Positions 1 to 5,819 of a DNA stretch of 6,111 nucleotides are shown here, one piece after another. Every line of letters begins with the position of its first letter. Positions within the stretch are counted from its first letter, which is position 1. The position numbers were made by a program, and so were the translations under genes. The DNA comes from Acidimicrobiaceae bacterium (lineage in GTDB: Bacteria > Actinomycetota > Acidimicrobiia > Acidimicrobiales > RAAP-2): positions 24,306-30,416 of the forward strand of contig PMAL01000052.1 in NCBI GenBank assembly GCA_003152555.1, written 5' to 3'. The notes under the pieces were generated by a model. The model saw only the letters and a program-made list of their open reading frames with translations, searched no databases and was not told the origin of the DNA.

Positions 1-498
1 GCCCGTCGCGGTGCCGGTGTTATGGAGCGAGCCGTTGGTCACGTCGGTCGAGGTCGTGGAGTACGTGGCGCTGCACTGCTCCGACGCGCCCGCAGCGAGT
101 GTCGGGTCAGGACAGACGACCGCCGACAGTCCCGGCATGGGGTCGGTCACCCCGACGCCGGTCAGCGTCGTCGTGCCGGTGTTGGTGACCTCGTAGTAGT
201 AGGTGATCGCCGTGCCCGACGCGGAGAAGCTCGTCACGCTCGCGGACTTGACGAGCGAAATCGAAGTCCTCGTCTTCCATAACGCGTGCACCGAGGAGGT
301 CGAGGAACTTTGGGGGACCGCAGTTGCGGCGGACGCACTCGCTGGCGCGACAAGGGCCGCGAATGTCATCGTGAACACTAGTGATGCCAGAGTGGACAGC
401 GCCCGACGGGTCCCTCGACCGCGCGGCGCTCCACTACTTTCAGAGAGCGATAGCCGACACTTGCCGCCACCTGGTGGAGCAAAAGTAATCGTGCGCAT
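1..498 (-). CDS. Secreted DUF11/DUF7507-type repeat protein, 3' end beyond window
   Basis: Reading leftward from ATG at 498, the frame stays open to the window edge (166 codons, no stop), so the C-terminus is missing. Residues about 31-57 form a positively charged then hydrophobic export signal (TRRALSTLASLVF...), with a likely signal peptidase I site after ASA at residue 57. The 31-residue stretch before the signal is unusually long. After a Ser/Thr-rich linker, residues about 77-166 match the pattern of the DUF11/DUF7507 beta-sandwich repeats of large actinobacterial surface proteins: YYYEVTNTGTTTLTGVGVTD, then CPDPTLAAGASEQCSATY, then a run ending in HNTGTATG. Cys129 and Cys142 could form a disulfide. 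Such repeats are usually tandem, so the full protein is probably much longer. A GGGAG ribosome binding site sits 7 bases before the ATG. Likely role: cell-surface or secreted structural protein; partner unknown. Assignment is by hand pattern recognition. Confidence 0.82.
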   Translation of the reverse strand, partial: MRTITFAPPGGGKCRLSLSESSGAPRGRGTRRALSTLASLVFTMTFAALVAPASASAATAVPQSSSTSSVHALWKTRTSISLVKSASVTSFSASGTAITYYYEVTNTGTTTLTGVGVTDPMPGLSAVVCPDPTLAAGASEQCSATYSTTSTDVTNGSLHNTGTATG

Positions 499-505
499 AA
501 ACTGA

Positions 506-510
506 CTCCC
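506..510 (-). promoter_or_regulatory. Ribosome binding site of the secreted repeat protein
   Basis: On the minus strand this reads GGGAG, 7 bases upstream of the ATG at 498. It supports that start even though it gives an unusually long stretch before the hydrophobic signal segment. Confidence 0.6.
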
Positions 511-531
511 GATCAACCTTTGCAGAAGCAA

Positions 532-560
532 AGCCTGACCTAATGACACCCCATTGTCAA
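532..560 (-). promoter_or_regulatory. Possible sigma70-type promoter for the secreted repeat protein
   Basis: On the minus strand, TTGACA (560-555) is a perfect -35 match. It is followed after 17 bases by CAGGCT (537-532), a weak -10 that keeps only the conserved second A and last T. Transcription would begin near 525, giving a leader of about 27 bases that contains the GGGAG ribosome binding site. The -35 half lies in an inverted repeat, TGACA (544-548) and TGTCA (555-559), and a 6-base-arm inverted repeat (518-523/528-533) covers the predicted start point. The weak -10 keeps confidence low. Confidence 0.35.
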
Positions 561-591
561 GTAATTGCGATGACATTGTGCGGACATTGTG
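552..591. repeat. Helically phased CATTGT direct repeats
   Basis: CATTGT occurs at 552, 574 and 585 on the plus strand, spaced 22 and 11 bases apart. The last two copies extend to the 9-base repeat GACATTGTG (572-580 and 583-591). The 11-base phasing puts all copies on one face of the helix, a layout used by tandem-binding regulators. The array lies over and just upstream of the proposed -35 element of the minus-strand secreted protein gene, so it may be an activator or repressor site. No regulator is identified. Confidence 0.4.
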
Positions 592-861
592 AAAGTAATT
601 TTTGTATCGAGTGAACTATCGCAACCACTCGCTCAGTGTTTACGCATCACTCTTGACTTCACATCTTCAAAATCTCTCCGGGGGTAGTTATTGCCATCGA
701 CTCAAACGAACGCGAGATAATGATTCAGCAAGAAGTGCGTCGACCTCACGGTTAAGTCCGCGACTCGGATCCACTGCCAATTCTTTAGATGAAGCAGTCG
801 TTTGGCCATCATCGCAAACTCAGTCGCCGGGAAGCGCACTGAGAGAAGATGGGGCACACGG
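561..861. other. Intergenic stretch with no recognisable gene
   Basis: The stretch from the start of the secreted protein gene (499) to the desaturase relic (862) has no frame with a recognisable protein. Promoter-like and repeat signals are confined to about 506-600. An imperfectly placed inverted repeat, CGAGTG (608-613) and CACTCG (626-631), has a 12-base spacer and no T-run on either side. The minus-strand frame of the desaturase relic runs on to about 702, but past 862 its translation no longer resembles the family. It is probably decayed or unrelated sequence. Confidence 0.5.
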
Positions 862-1157
862 GGCGTGCATCCCAGAGTGAGCCAACGATCGTGGGCCGCG
901 TGGCCGGCCCAGTTCATGGCGCCGATGCCGATCAGAACAACGGCGACAACCGCGACTTGGGGACCGATCGGCGGGCTGCTCAGCATCAAGAAGCGGGTTT
1001 GACGGCTCATCATGGTGGCGAAACCAGATTCGACCAGGGATTGCAATGGCATCACGGCTGTGGCAAAAGGCACCGCATATCCGGCGTCAACCAGGTGGGG
1101 CCTCGAAAGTGGAGGTCGAGGGACCAACGGCCAGAATTCCTCGGTGTCCAGGATGCC
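862..1157 (-). pseudogene. Decayed fragment of a sterol desaturase/fatty acid hydroxylase gene
   Basis: Read on the minus strand, this segment encodes a stretch that aligns without gaps to residues about 109-192 of the intact hydroxylase at 2672-3742. Shared blocks include HLVDAGY, LVESGFAT, FLMLS, PIGPQV and AMNWAGH. By hand I count about 58 identical residues of 84, with DNA identity near three quarters. The similarity starts abruptly near 1157 (GIL..EEFWPLVPRP against VIL..EQLWPAVPRP), without the N-terminal 95 or so residues. It ends at a deletion of about 4 bases near 868-874, just where the HALHH metal-binding box should begin. The first box is also damaged: GHVANHRW has become GHAAHDRW, losing one metal-ligand histidine. 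No start codon or ribosome binding site is visible. The fragment lacks most of the di-iron site and cannot be a functional enzyme. It lies in the opposite orientation to the intact gene. Confidence 0.8.
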
Positions 1158-1166
1158 ATGATGGGG

Positions 1167-1181
1167 AGTATCGACGATACT
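1167..1181. repeat. Perfect 15-base palindrome (7-1-7)
   Basis: AGTATCG, a central A at 1174, then CGATACT. It starts 10 bases beyond the point where the desaturase relic loses similarity. It could be a repressor operator or a remnant of the event that broke the relic. A few palindromes of this strength are expected by chance in 6 kb. Confidence 0.45.
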
Positions 1182-1199
1182 TCGATCTTTACTCGTTCC

Positions 1200-1213
1200 A
1201 CGGTGTACACCGT
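1200..1213. repeat. Perfect 14-base palindrome
   Basis: ACGGTGTACACCGT is fully self-complementary without a spacer and lies 33 bases from the start of the neighbouring 15-base palindrome. The form suits a dimeric DNA-binding protein site, but no adjacent promoter or regulator gene supports this. Confidence 0.45.
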
Positions 1214-1403
1214 TACCCGTTTGAACTCAAGTCGCGGTGTTTGCCGCTCGACTCGGAGTCGCGACCGTAGTGACAAAGAGGATTTCAACTACGAGCTCAT
1301 CATGGACGATGCTGAGCAATTTCGACCCTGCGCAACCCCGAGTAATCGCCTTTACTCCACCCTGTAGTCCTCTTTACTTAACCGCCTCTCGAACCGTTTG
1401 TAC

Positions 1404-1421
1404 CACCATCCGGCGATGGTG
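1404..1421. repeat. Perfect hairpin-forming inverted repeat (7-4-7)
   Basis: CACCATC, loop CGGC, then GATGGTG. As RNA it would form a compact hairpin. No T-run follows on either strand, so a classical intrinsic terminator is unlikely. It lies about 110 bases upstream of the broken acetyltransferase gene. Confidence 0.4.
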
Positions 1422-1532
1422 AGTGCGCAAGGTCAAAACGCCTTGATCATTGAGATCTCACCGGTCCGACGGAACTCTCGGGGCAATCCGTTTCGCGACG
1501 TCCATTCCATTTAGACCTGCAAAGATTGGCCA

Positions 1533-1978
1533 ATGAGCCCCGAAAATGCTGTCATTCGCCCTGCCCGAGATGTTGACCGCGACCACGTCTGGCCCCTCGT
1601 GAGAGGTTTCGGGACTCCTACGTGGCCAATAAAGACGCCTTTAGGGCAAGCTTCAACGAACTCACCGTTCGATCTGACACCTTGGTCCTGGTGGCTGAGC
1701 TCGACGCTGAAGTCATTGGCTATCTACTCGCGAGTTATCACGGGACGTTTTTCGCCAATGGTGCCGTCGTGTGGATTGAAGAAAAGATGGTCGCCAAGTC
1801 TGCTCGCGACTCGGGCGTCGGACGGTTATTGATGGGCCGAGCCGAGGAGTGGGCCGCGGTAATACCCGCCAGGTACGTATCGTTGGCGACCCGCCGATCG
1901 GGCGATTTCTATCGGAAACTCGGTTATGTTGATTCGGCGACATATTTCAAAAAGAACTTGTCCGCTATCGGTAATTGA
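1533..1978 (+). pseudogene. GNAT N-acetyltransferase gene broken by a frameshift
   Basis: Two frames together make one GNAT-fold acetyltransferase, which would transfer an acetyl group from acetyl-CoA to an unidentified amine. From ATG at 1533 the first frame gives the normal N-terminus (AVIRPARDVDRDHVWPLVRGF). The rest is in another frame, readable as one piece from GTG at 1622 to the stop at 1978: ...DTLVLVAELDAEVIGYLLAS, then HGTFFANG, WIEEKMV, the acetyl-CoA loop RDSGVG, and the C-terminal FYRKLGYVDSATYF. Near 1614-1618, ACTCC read as ACTTCC would join the frames and give FGTSYVANK, so one lost T explains the break; the repaired protein would be 148 residues. No good ribosome binding site precedes either start. 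Alternatives are a sequencing error, or a shortened product from 1622, which would lack the first strand and helix. Confidence 0.75.
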
Positions 1979-2092
1979 GCTCACGAACTCCCTAAGAATC
2001 TTTCTTACACTGAGCCAACCCCTGAACAACAACCGTCAATTCGAAGTATTCATTTATCAGGGCGTGAGTTTCGTAGACGTTGCGCACAACAC

Positions 2093-2098
2093 AAGGAG
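2093..2098 (+). promoter_or_regulatory. Ribosome binding site of the PF03640-type gene
   Basis: AAGGAG lies 12 bases before the ATG at 2111, longer than the usual 5-9 bases. No other start codon lies in frame between them, so the site still favours this ATG. It is the only strong ribosome binding site of the three-gene operon. No convincing promoter could be assigned in the 132 bases upstream. Confidence 0.55.
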
Positions 2099-2110
2099 AA
2101 GCCTGGGACC

Positions 2111-2668
2111 ATGACAGAGACACCAACGGGGTACACCAATCGGAAGTTCTCGCGTCGCAGTTTCGCCGCGATTGCGCTAGTGGCCTCGGGAGCGTCTCTA
2201 CTGGCAACGACCTTCCTGCTAGGCGTGAGTGGCGCATCCTCGGGCTCGACGACCATCTCGGTGTACCAGAACAAGTCCTGGGGACCAACGCTGACGCTGA
2301 AAGACGGATTCACTGTGTACCGACTCACGAAGGACTCCACCAACAAGAGTGTCTGCACCGGCAAGTGTGCCACCATTTGGCTGCCTGTTGTCTTAGCCCC
2401 CGGGCAAAAAGCACCCGTCGGCGTGGGCGTGACCGGACTGGGATCATTTACTCGCGCCAACGGCACCAAGCAGGTGACCTTCCAGGGGATTCCGCTCTAC
2501 ACCTTCACCAAGGACAAGAAAGCCGGAGAAGTGTCCGGAAATGTCAAGGATACGTGGGGACAGTGGTGGTCGATCAATCCCAAGAGTCCCCACATCGCAC
2601 CTAAGAAGAGTGGCGGGTCTGGCAATACGACAACAACCACAACTGCCGGTGGCGGCGTAGGTTACTAA
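2111..2668 (+). CDS. Tat-type exported protein with PF03640 'secreted repeat' domains
   Basis: This 185-residue protein has a twin-arginine-like export signal: SRRSFAA at residues 14-20, then a hydrophobic stretch to about residue 40. There is no lipobox cysteine, so despite the Pfam name (Lipoprotein_15) it looks secreted or signal-anchored rather than lipidated. The mature part has two copies of the PF03640 motif. The first, about residues 60-95, contains FTVYRLTKD and VCTGKCATIW. The second, about residues 110-156, contains ANGTKQVTFQGIPLYTFTKD and ends in WGQWWSINP. Cys82 and Cys86 are the only cysteines and form a CxxxC pair. The tail (about 164-185) is a Lys/Gly/Thr-rich low-complexity segment with six threonines in a row. 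The molecular function of the family is not established. It is the first gene of a tight operon, ending 3 bases before the membrane hydroxylase, which suggests an extracytoplasmic partner of that enzyme (inference). Confidence 0.88.
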   Translation: MTETPTGYTNRKFSRRSFAAIALVASGASLLATTFLLGVSGASSGSTTISVYQNKSWGPTLTLKDGFTVYRLTKDSTNKSVCTGKCATIWLPVVLAPGQKAPVGVGVTGLGSFTRANGTKQVTFQGIPLYTFTKDKKAGEVSGNVKDTWGQWWSINPKSPHIAPKKSGGSGNTTTTTTAGGGVGY

Positions 2669-2671
2669 CTA

Positions 2672-3742
2672 ATGGCGAGTGTCGAATCGAACTATCCCTA
2701 CGCCCAGGGTGCACCCCTGCGATTCGAGCCCCCTTCCTTAGGCGACCGCCTGCCCGCTCGCTTAATGAAGTGGGGCCGTTATGTCTTGATGAAGGACGCC
2801 GGGCCAACCAAGGCGTGGTACGGCGTGCTTGCCATCACGGCATTCTGCACGTGGCTAGGCGTTGTTGGCTTCCAGTCACTGATGAGTACTGGCAGCCTGT
2901 CGCTCGCGGTGTCGTCGGCCCGGGCGCGGGCCGTGGGCCCGGTGCTGCTCGTCTTCGTTGGCGTCATCCTGCTCGCCGAGCAACTCTGGCCCGCGGTCCC
3001 TCGACCCCTGCTTTCGAAGTCCCACCTGGTTGACGCGGGGTATTTGGCGCTCTTTGCCATCGTCGTGATGCCATTGCTCACCCTGGTGGAATCGGGTTTC
3101 GCCACGGAAATCAGCCGCCACGCCCACTTTCTGATGCTGAGCCGTCTGCCCATTGGACCCCAAGTCGTAGGCGTCAGCCTCATCCTGATTGGCATTGACG
3201 CAATGAACTGGGCCGGCCACGTGGCCAACCACCGCTGGCTCACCCTGTGGCGACTGCACGCGCTGCACCACTCGCAAGAAGACATGAGCGTGCTCACGAC
3301 ATTTCGCACCCACCCACTCATTCACGCGTCGTATCTGCCCTCCCTCTTTCCGGCGCTAATTCTGGGTGCGAGCGGGACCGTTCCGGGGGTGGCGCTCATT
3401 GTCTACGGTTGCCTCATTACCTTGCCCCACGCCAACCTTCGCTGGACGTTCGGTCCGTTCGGTCGGGTCTTCATCTCGCCGGCCTACCACCGTCTGCACC
3501 ACGCGGCCGTCTACCTCGACGAGAGGGGCACGGTCAACTTCGGTTTCGTGCTGGTGTGCTGGGACCAGATGATCCACCGCGCTGCCTTCCCCACCAACGA
3601 CGCGCCGATCGCCACCGGACTCACCGGTCGACCCGTGCCGGTCGAACAGGCGGTCTCCGCGCGGTCCACACCGCGGGTCTTGTTCGCCCAGTTGGCCCAA
3701 CCTTTTACAAAGCGCGCCGCGACTGACGGTCCGGTGTCATGA
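2672..3742 (+). CDS. Sterol desaturase/fatty acid hydroxylase superfamily membrane di-iron enzyme
   Basis: This 356-residue integral membrane protein belongs to the superfamily PF04116 (ERG3-like), whose members use a non-haem di-iron centre and O2 to hydroxylate or desaturate lipids, sterols or carotenoids. The histidine clusters are intact: H183xxxH187 (GHVANH), H196xxHH200 (HALHH), H253 (PHANLRW) and H273xxHH277 (YHRLHH), with H214 and H218 nearby. Hydrophobic segments lie at about residues 50-70, 88-106, 120-140, 162-180 and 220-252. The C-terminal 50 residues are polar. The start at 2672 lies 3 bases after the preceding stop and has no strong ribosome binding site, so translation is probably coupled. 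The stop overlaps the next start by 4 bases. The substrate cannot be read from the sequence; bacterial relatives act on varied lipids. A degraded copy of residues 109-192 lies on the opposite strand at 862-1157. Confidence 0.9.
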   Translation: MASVESNYPYAQGAPLRFEPPSLGDRLPARLMKWGRYVLMKDAGPTKAWYGVLAITAFCTWLGVVGFQSLMSTGSLSLAVSSARARAVGPVLLVFVGVILLAEQLWPAVPRPLLSKSHLVDAGYLALFAIVVMPLLTLVESGFATEISRHAHFLMLSRLPIGPQVVGVSLILIGIDAMNWAGHVANHRWLTLWRLHALHHSQEDMSVLTTFRTHPLIHASYLPSLFPALILGASGTVPGVALIVYGCLITLPHANLRWTFGPFGRVFISPAYHRLHHAAVYLDERGTVNFGFVLVCWDQMIHRAAFPTNDAPIATGLTGRPVPVEQAVSARSTPRVLFAQLAQPFTKRAATDGPVS

Positions 3743-4218
3743 GCCAACTACGATCCGTCGTCGAGCGTTTTAATGCGACGCGTGATGCGCGCCTCACCCG
3801 CGACCTGGCCCTCGTGGTCGCGCGTTTCGCCCTGGCCTGGATCTTCATATTCCACGGCGCGAGCACGCTCTTTGGCTTCTTTGGCGGCGCGGGTCTTCAC
3901 GCAGAGGCGGTGTACTTCTCCCAAACGGCCCACCTGCATCCCGGCACCTTCTTTGCCCTCATGGCCGGCATCATTGAGTGCTTCGGCGGCATCGCCGTGG
4001 GTATTGGAGTCTTCGGACGCCTGGCCGCCGCCGCCATCGTCGGCGACATGATCATGGCCATGATCACCGTTACCTACGCGCAAGGCATTGCCGGCAACTC
4101 CTCAGGAATTGGCTACCAACTGAACGTCGCACTCGCCGCACTCGCCGCGGTCGTGGCCCTCTTGGGCACGGGCCGGTTCTCGCTCGATGCGTTCATTCGC
4201 TCCTCGCTCAAGCGGTAA
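3739..4218 (+). CDS. DoxX family membrane protein
   Basis: This 159-residue protein has the DoxX layout (PF07681) of four membrane helices at about residues 24-43, 70-91, 95-114 and 127-146. Family features are the first helix ending FIFHGASTLFGFFGG, and the ECFGGIAVGIGVFGR segment joining helices two and three. DoxX-type proteins include a subunit of the archaeal thiosulfate:quinone oxidoreductase and a component of a mycobacterial membrane oxidoreductase complex; many others are uncharacterised. The ATG overlaps the hydroxylase TGA (ATGA, 3739-3742), a strong sign of coupled translation. In this setting it may handle electrons or quinones for the hydroxylase module (inference). Its last 106 bases are also covered by the antisense frame of the convergent membrane protein. 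No clear terminator follows. Confidence 0.88.
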   Translation: MSQLRSVVERFNATRDARLTRDLALVVARFALAWIFIFHGASTLFGFFGGAGLHAEAVYFSQTAHLHPGTFFALMAGIIECFGGIAVGIGVFGRLAAAAIVGDMIMAMITVTYAQGIAGNSSGIGYQLNVALAALAAVVALLGTGRFSLDAFIRSSLKR

Positions 4219-5618
4219 AGACAGCTCTTACTCCTGGCGTGGACTAATTTTCGTCGACGCGGTGCCCAGGGCTTGTTGGCCCGATCCATTTCCGAGGGCA
4301 CTGGCGCTGCCCGGTCTGGCGGTAAAAATGGACTGGAGTGGGACTTGACAATGAGATGGTTCGCGGGCAGTTGATACGACCAGACGCCCGCACCGGCGAG
4401 CACTACGAAAACCGCAGACGCGAACCACCATGGCAGTTGCTTGAAGAACCAGGCGGCCAGTAACGCAATCAGCCCGAGCGCCGGAACGTAGAAACGAACC
4501 ACGTGTACCGGGATCACCGTGCCCAGCGTCTGAGCGACCGTCCAGGTGTACGTGGAGTACAGTGCCCACACGCTGAACCAACCGGCGGCGAGTACCAACG
4601 CCACCACCGCGTCTTGGCGAGCTCGCAGCCGTGGCGGAAAGCGCGGATCCACCCGTCGGCTCCGCACGAGACGAACAACTATCCATACCATGCTGGCTAA
4701 CGCAGGAATCAACATCGGCATCGACTCCACAAGCTCTTGGGGCATGCGTCCGAGGTTGGGCAGTATGGCACTCGAACCGAACGTGATGAGCCCGGAGGGA
4801 TAACCAGTTGTGGTGGTGCCGCCATATAAAAGGTGATTGAGTTCAATACCAAACGCCGCGAGCCAGATCACAACTGCCATCCAGGTCAGCACCGTAGCGC
4901 GCGACAACACACATACTCGTCGAAGCGCGATCACCGCGATGACCGCCACGAGCAGCACCGTGACGTCGGTATATCGAATGAGGACCGCGCCTTCGAGCGC
5001 CAGGAACGCGATAAGACCGAGGATCAACCGACGAGGGACTAGGTCACCTTTGGCGACGAGCACGCCCAGCAGCAATCCCGCGGCGCCCGCAATCAGCGAC
5101 GCGTCAGTGAACGTGGGCATGGTGGCGCGCCACGCGAAATTAAGCGCAGCGCCCGACGTGCAGTAGAGCACCACGGCGTACGTACCACCCCAGCGACCCA
5201 GCCAACGGCGCGCCCCGTAAAAGAGTCCGCAGCACGCGAATCCTCCATAAAAAAGCGGCGTCCAACGAAGCACGTGAAACCACTGGAAGCCAACCGCAAA
5301 AAACGGATAACCAGGATTCTTTTGACTGATCCAGCTCCCTCTAGCGAGATGCACCCACTGCTCAATTCCTCCTGCACCGTGCGCATCGAGTTGGGCCAGC
5401 AGCGCAATGTACTGGGCGTTCGACAACAGCACGTGTCCCTCACTGAGCGCCACGATCGACGCCCGATACGCGTAATCATCGGGTTCGAGTAGTTGCGGAG
5501 TCTTGAGAAGAACCACGACGCACATCGCGGTAAATACGCCGATCGCGATCCACATTTCACTTCGAAGGATTGGATCCTTGGGCACCGACGACGGCGGGCG
5601 GCGGGTCGACCTAGGCAT
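4113..5618 (-). CDS. Polytopic membrane protein resembling GT-C-type glycosyltransferases
   Basis: This 501-codon frame runs from ATG at 5618. A basic cytoplasmic N-terminus precedes a first helix at about residues 22-39, followed at once by an acidic pair in EPDDYAYR (D47, D48). This placement in the first external loop is typical of GT-C glycosyltransferases that use polyprenyl-phosphate sugars. Further family-like features are NPGYPFFAVGFQWFHVL (101-117), about ten more hydrophobic segments up to residue 415, and IRYTDVTVLL (214-223). It could glycosylate an envelope lipid or protein, but no specific family is assigned. The polar C-terminus is suspect: residues after about 467 are antisense to doxX and look like accidental coding. 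Other frames stop at 4244 and 4228, just outside doxX, so a late frameshift is possible. No strong ribosome binding site precedes the ATG; Met22 is an alternative start but would lose the basic N-terminus. Confidence 0.75.
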   Translation of the reverse strand: MPRSTRRPPSSVPKDPILRSEMWIAIGVFTAMCVVVLLKTPQLLEPDDYAYRASIVALSEGHVLLSNAQYIALLAQLDAHGAGGIEQWVHLARGSWISQKNPGYPFFAVGFQWFHVLRWTPLFYGGFACCGLFYGARRWLGRWGGTYAVVLYCTSGAALNFAWRATMPTFTDASLIAGAAGLLLGVLVAKGDLVPRRLILGLIAFLALEGAVLIRYTDVTVLLVAVIAVIALRRVCVLSRATVLTWMAVVIWLAAFGIELNHLLYGGTTTTGYPSGLITFGSSAILPNLGRMPQELVESMPMLIPALASMVWIVVRLVRSRRVDPRFPPRLRARQDAVVALVLAAGWFSVWALYSTYTWTVAQTLGTVIPVHVVRFYVPALGLIALLAAWFFKQLPWWFASAVFVVLAGAGVWSYQLPANHLIVKSHSSPFLPPDRAAPVPSEMDRANKPWAPRRRKLVHARSKSCLYRLSEERMNASSENRPVPKRATTAASAASATFSW

Positions 5619-5754
5619 GGCAGGAGCCTACGACGGGCAGCAGTCAATGGCCTAGTCGAGTCGCTCCGCTTTCTGAGGAAGGCCCTAGGGAATGAATATC
5701 CTCAATTTCGGCACAACTTCACGTTTGAGAAGCAGATTTTCCGATTTGACTCGC

Positions 5755-5779
5755 GGGGTCGGTTCGACGGTTCGACCCC
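5755..5779. repeat. Inverted repeat with internal GGTTCGAC duplication
   Basis: GGGGTCG (5755-5761) pairs with CGACCCC (5773-5779) around an 11-base loop. GGTTCGAC also occurs as a direct duplication at 5761-5768 and, minus one shared context base, at 5769-5776. It lies in the divergent region between the membrane protein and the LLM oxidoreductase gene. No T-run follows, so a regulatory site is likelier than a terminator. A tRNA T-arm was considered and rejected. Confidence 0.4.
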
Positions 5780-5782
5780 CGA

Positions 5783-5797
5783 ACGCGAAATTCGCGT
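5783..5797. promoter_or_regulatory. Perfect 15-base palindrome, candidate operator
   Basis: ACGCGAA, central A at 5790, then TTCGCGT. It ends 8 bases before the -10-like TAGTCT (5805-5810) and covers the position where the -35 of that promoter would be. A protein bound here would block RNA polymerase, the classic layout of a repressor operator. No regulator gene lies in the window, and chance palindromes of this length do occur. Confidence 0.45.
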
Positions 5798-5804
5798 GGG
5801 CACA

Positions 5805-5810
5805 TAGTCT
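5805..5810 (+). promoter_or_regulatory. Possible -10 element for near-leaderless LLM oxidoreductase mRNA
   Basis: TAGTCT fits the TANNNT form of actinobacterial -10 elements. A transcript would start about 7 bases later, near 5817, so the ATG at 5820 would be at or within about 3 bases of the 5' end. The lack of any Shine-Dalgarno-like sequence before this ATG agrees with a leaderless message. No -35 consensus is evident. Confidence 0.4.
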
Positions 5811-5819
5811 GAACCAAAC

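Larger units (their letters stand above)
1158..1532. other. Intergenic stretch with palindromes, no gene recognised
   Basis: None of the six frames here yields a protein I recognise, and the overlapping short frames look accidental. The stretch begins where similarity of the desaturase relic stops and ends at the start of the broken acetyltransferase gene. It is less GC-rich than the operon downstream. Its notable content is three perfect 7-base-arm palindromes, listed separately. No clear promoter for the acetyltransferase could be picked out. Confidence 0.5.

Noticed and set aside
608..631. CGAGTG/CACTCG inverted repeat as a terminator
   Set aside because: The 12-base spacer is long and no T-run follows on either strand.
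702..1127. A 141-codon minus-strand frame as an intact small membrane protein gene
   Set aside because: Only its first 84 or so codons resemble the hydroxylase family, it would begin at an internal TTG, and the rest is out-of-frame sequence after a deletion at the His box. It is better described as a relic.
849..1367. A 172-codon plus-strand frame
   Set aside because: It lies antisense to the hydroxylase relic, has no recognisable domain or ribosome binding site, and has a composition typical of a shadow frame.
1187..1378. Three copies of CTTTACT (1187, 1350, 1372)
   Set aside because: Seven-base repeats with irregular spacing are expected by chance, and no promoter or gene is tied to them.
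4228..4686. A 152-codon minus-strand frame inside the membrane protein gene
   Set aside because: It is an overlapping out-of-frame shadow without domains. Only its very end is of interest, as a possible original C-terminus of the membrane protein.
5751..5800. tRNA-like GGTTCGAC sequence resembling a T-arm
   Set aside because: The bases flanking GTTCGAC do not pair as a T-stem in either copy, and no acceptor, D or anticodon arms can be drawn.
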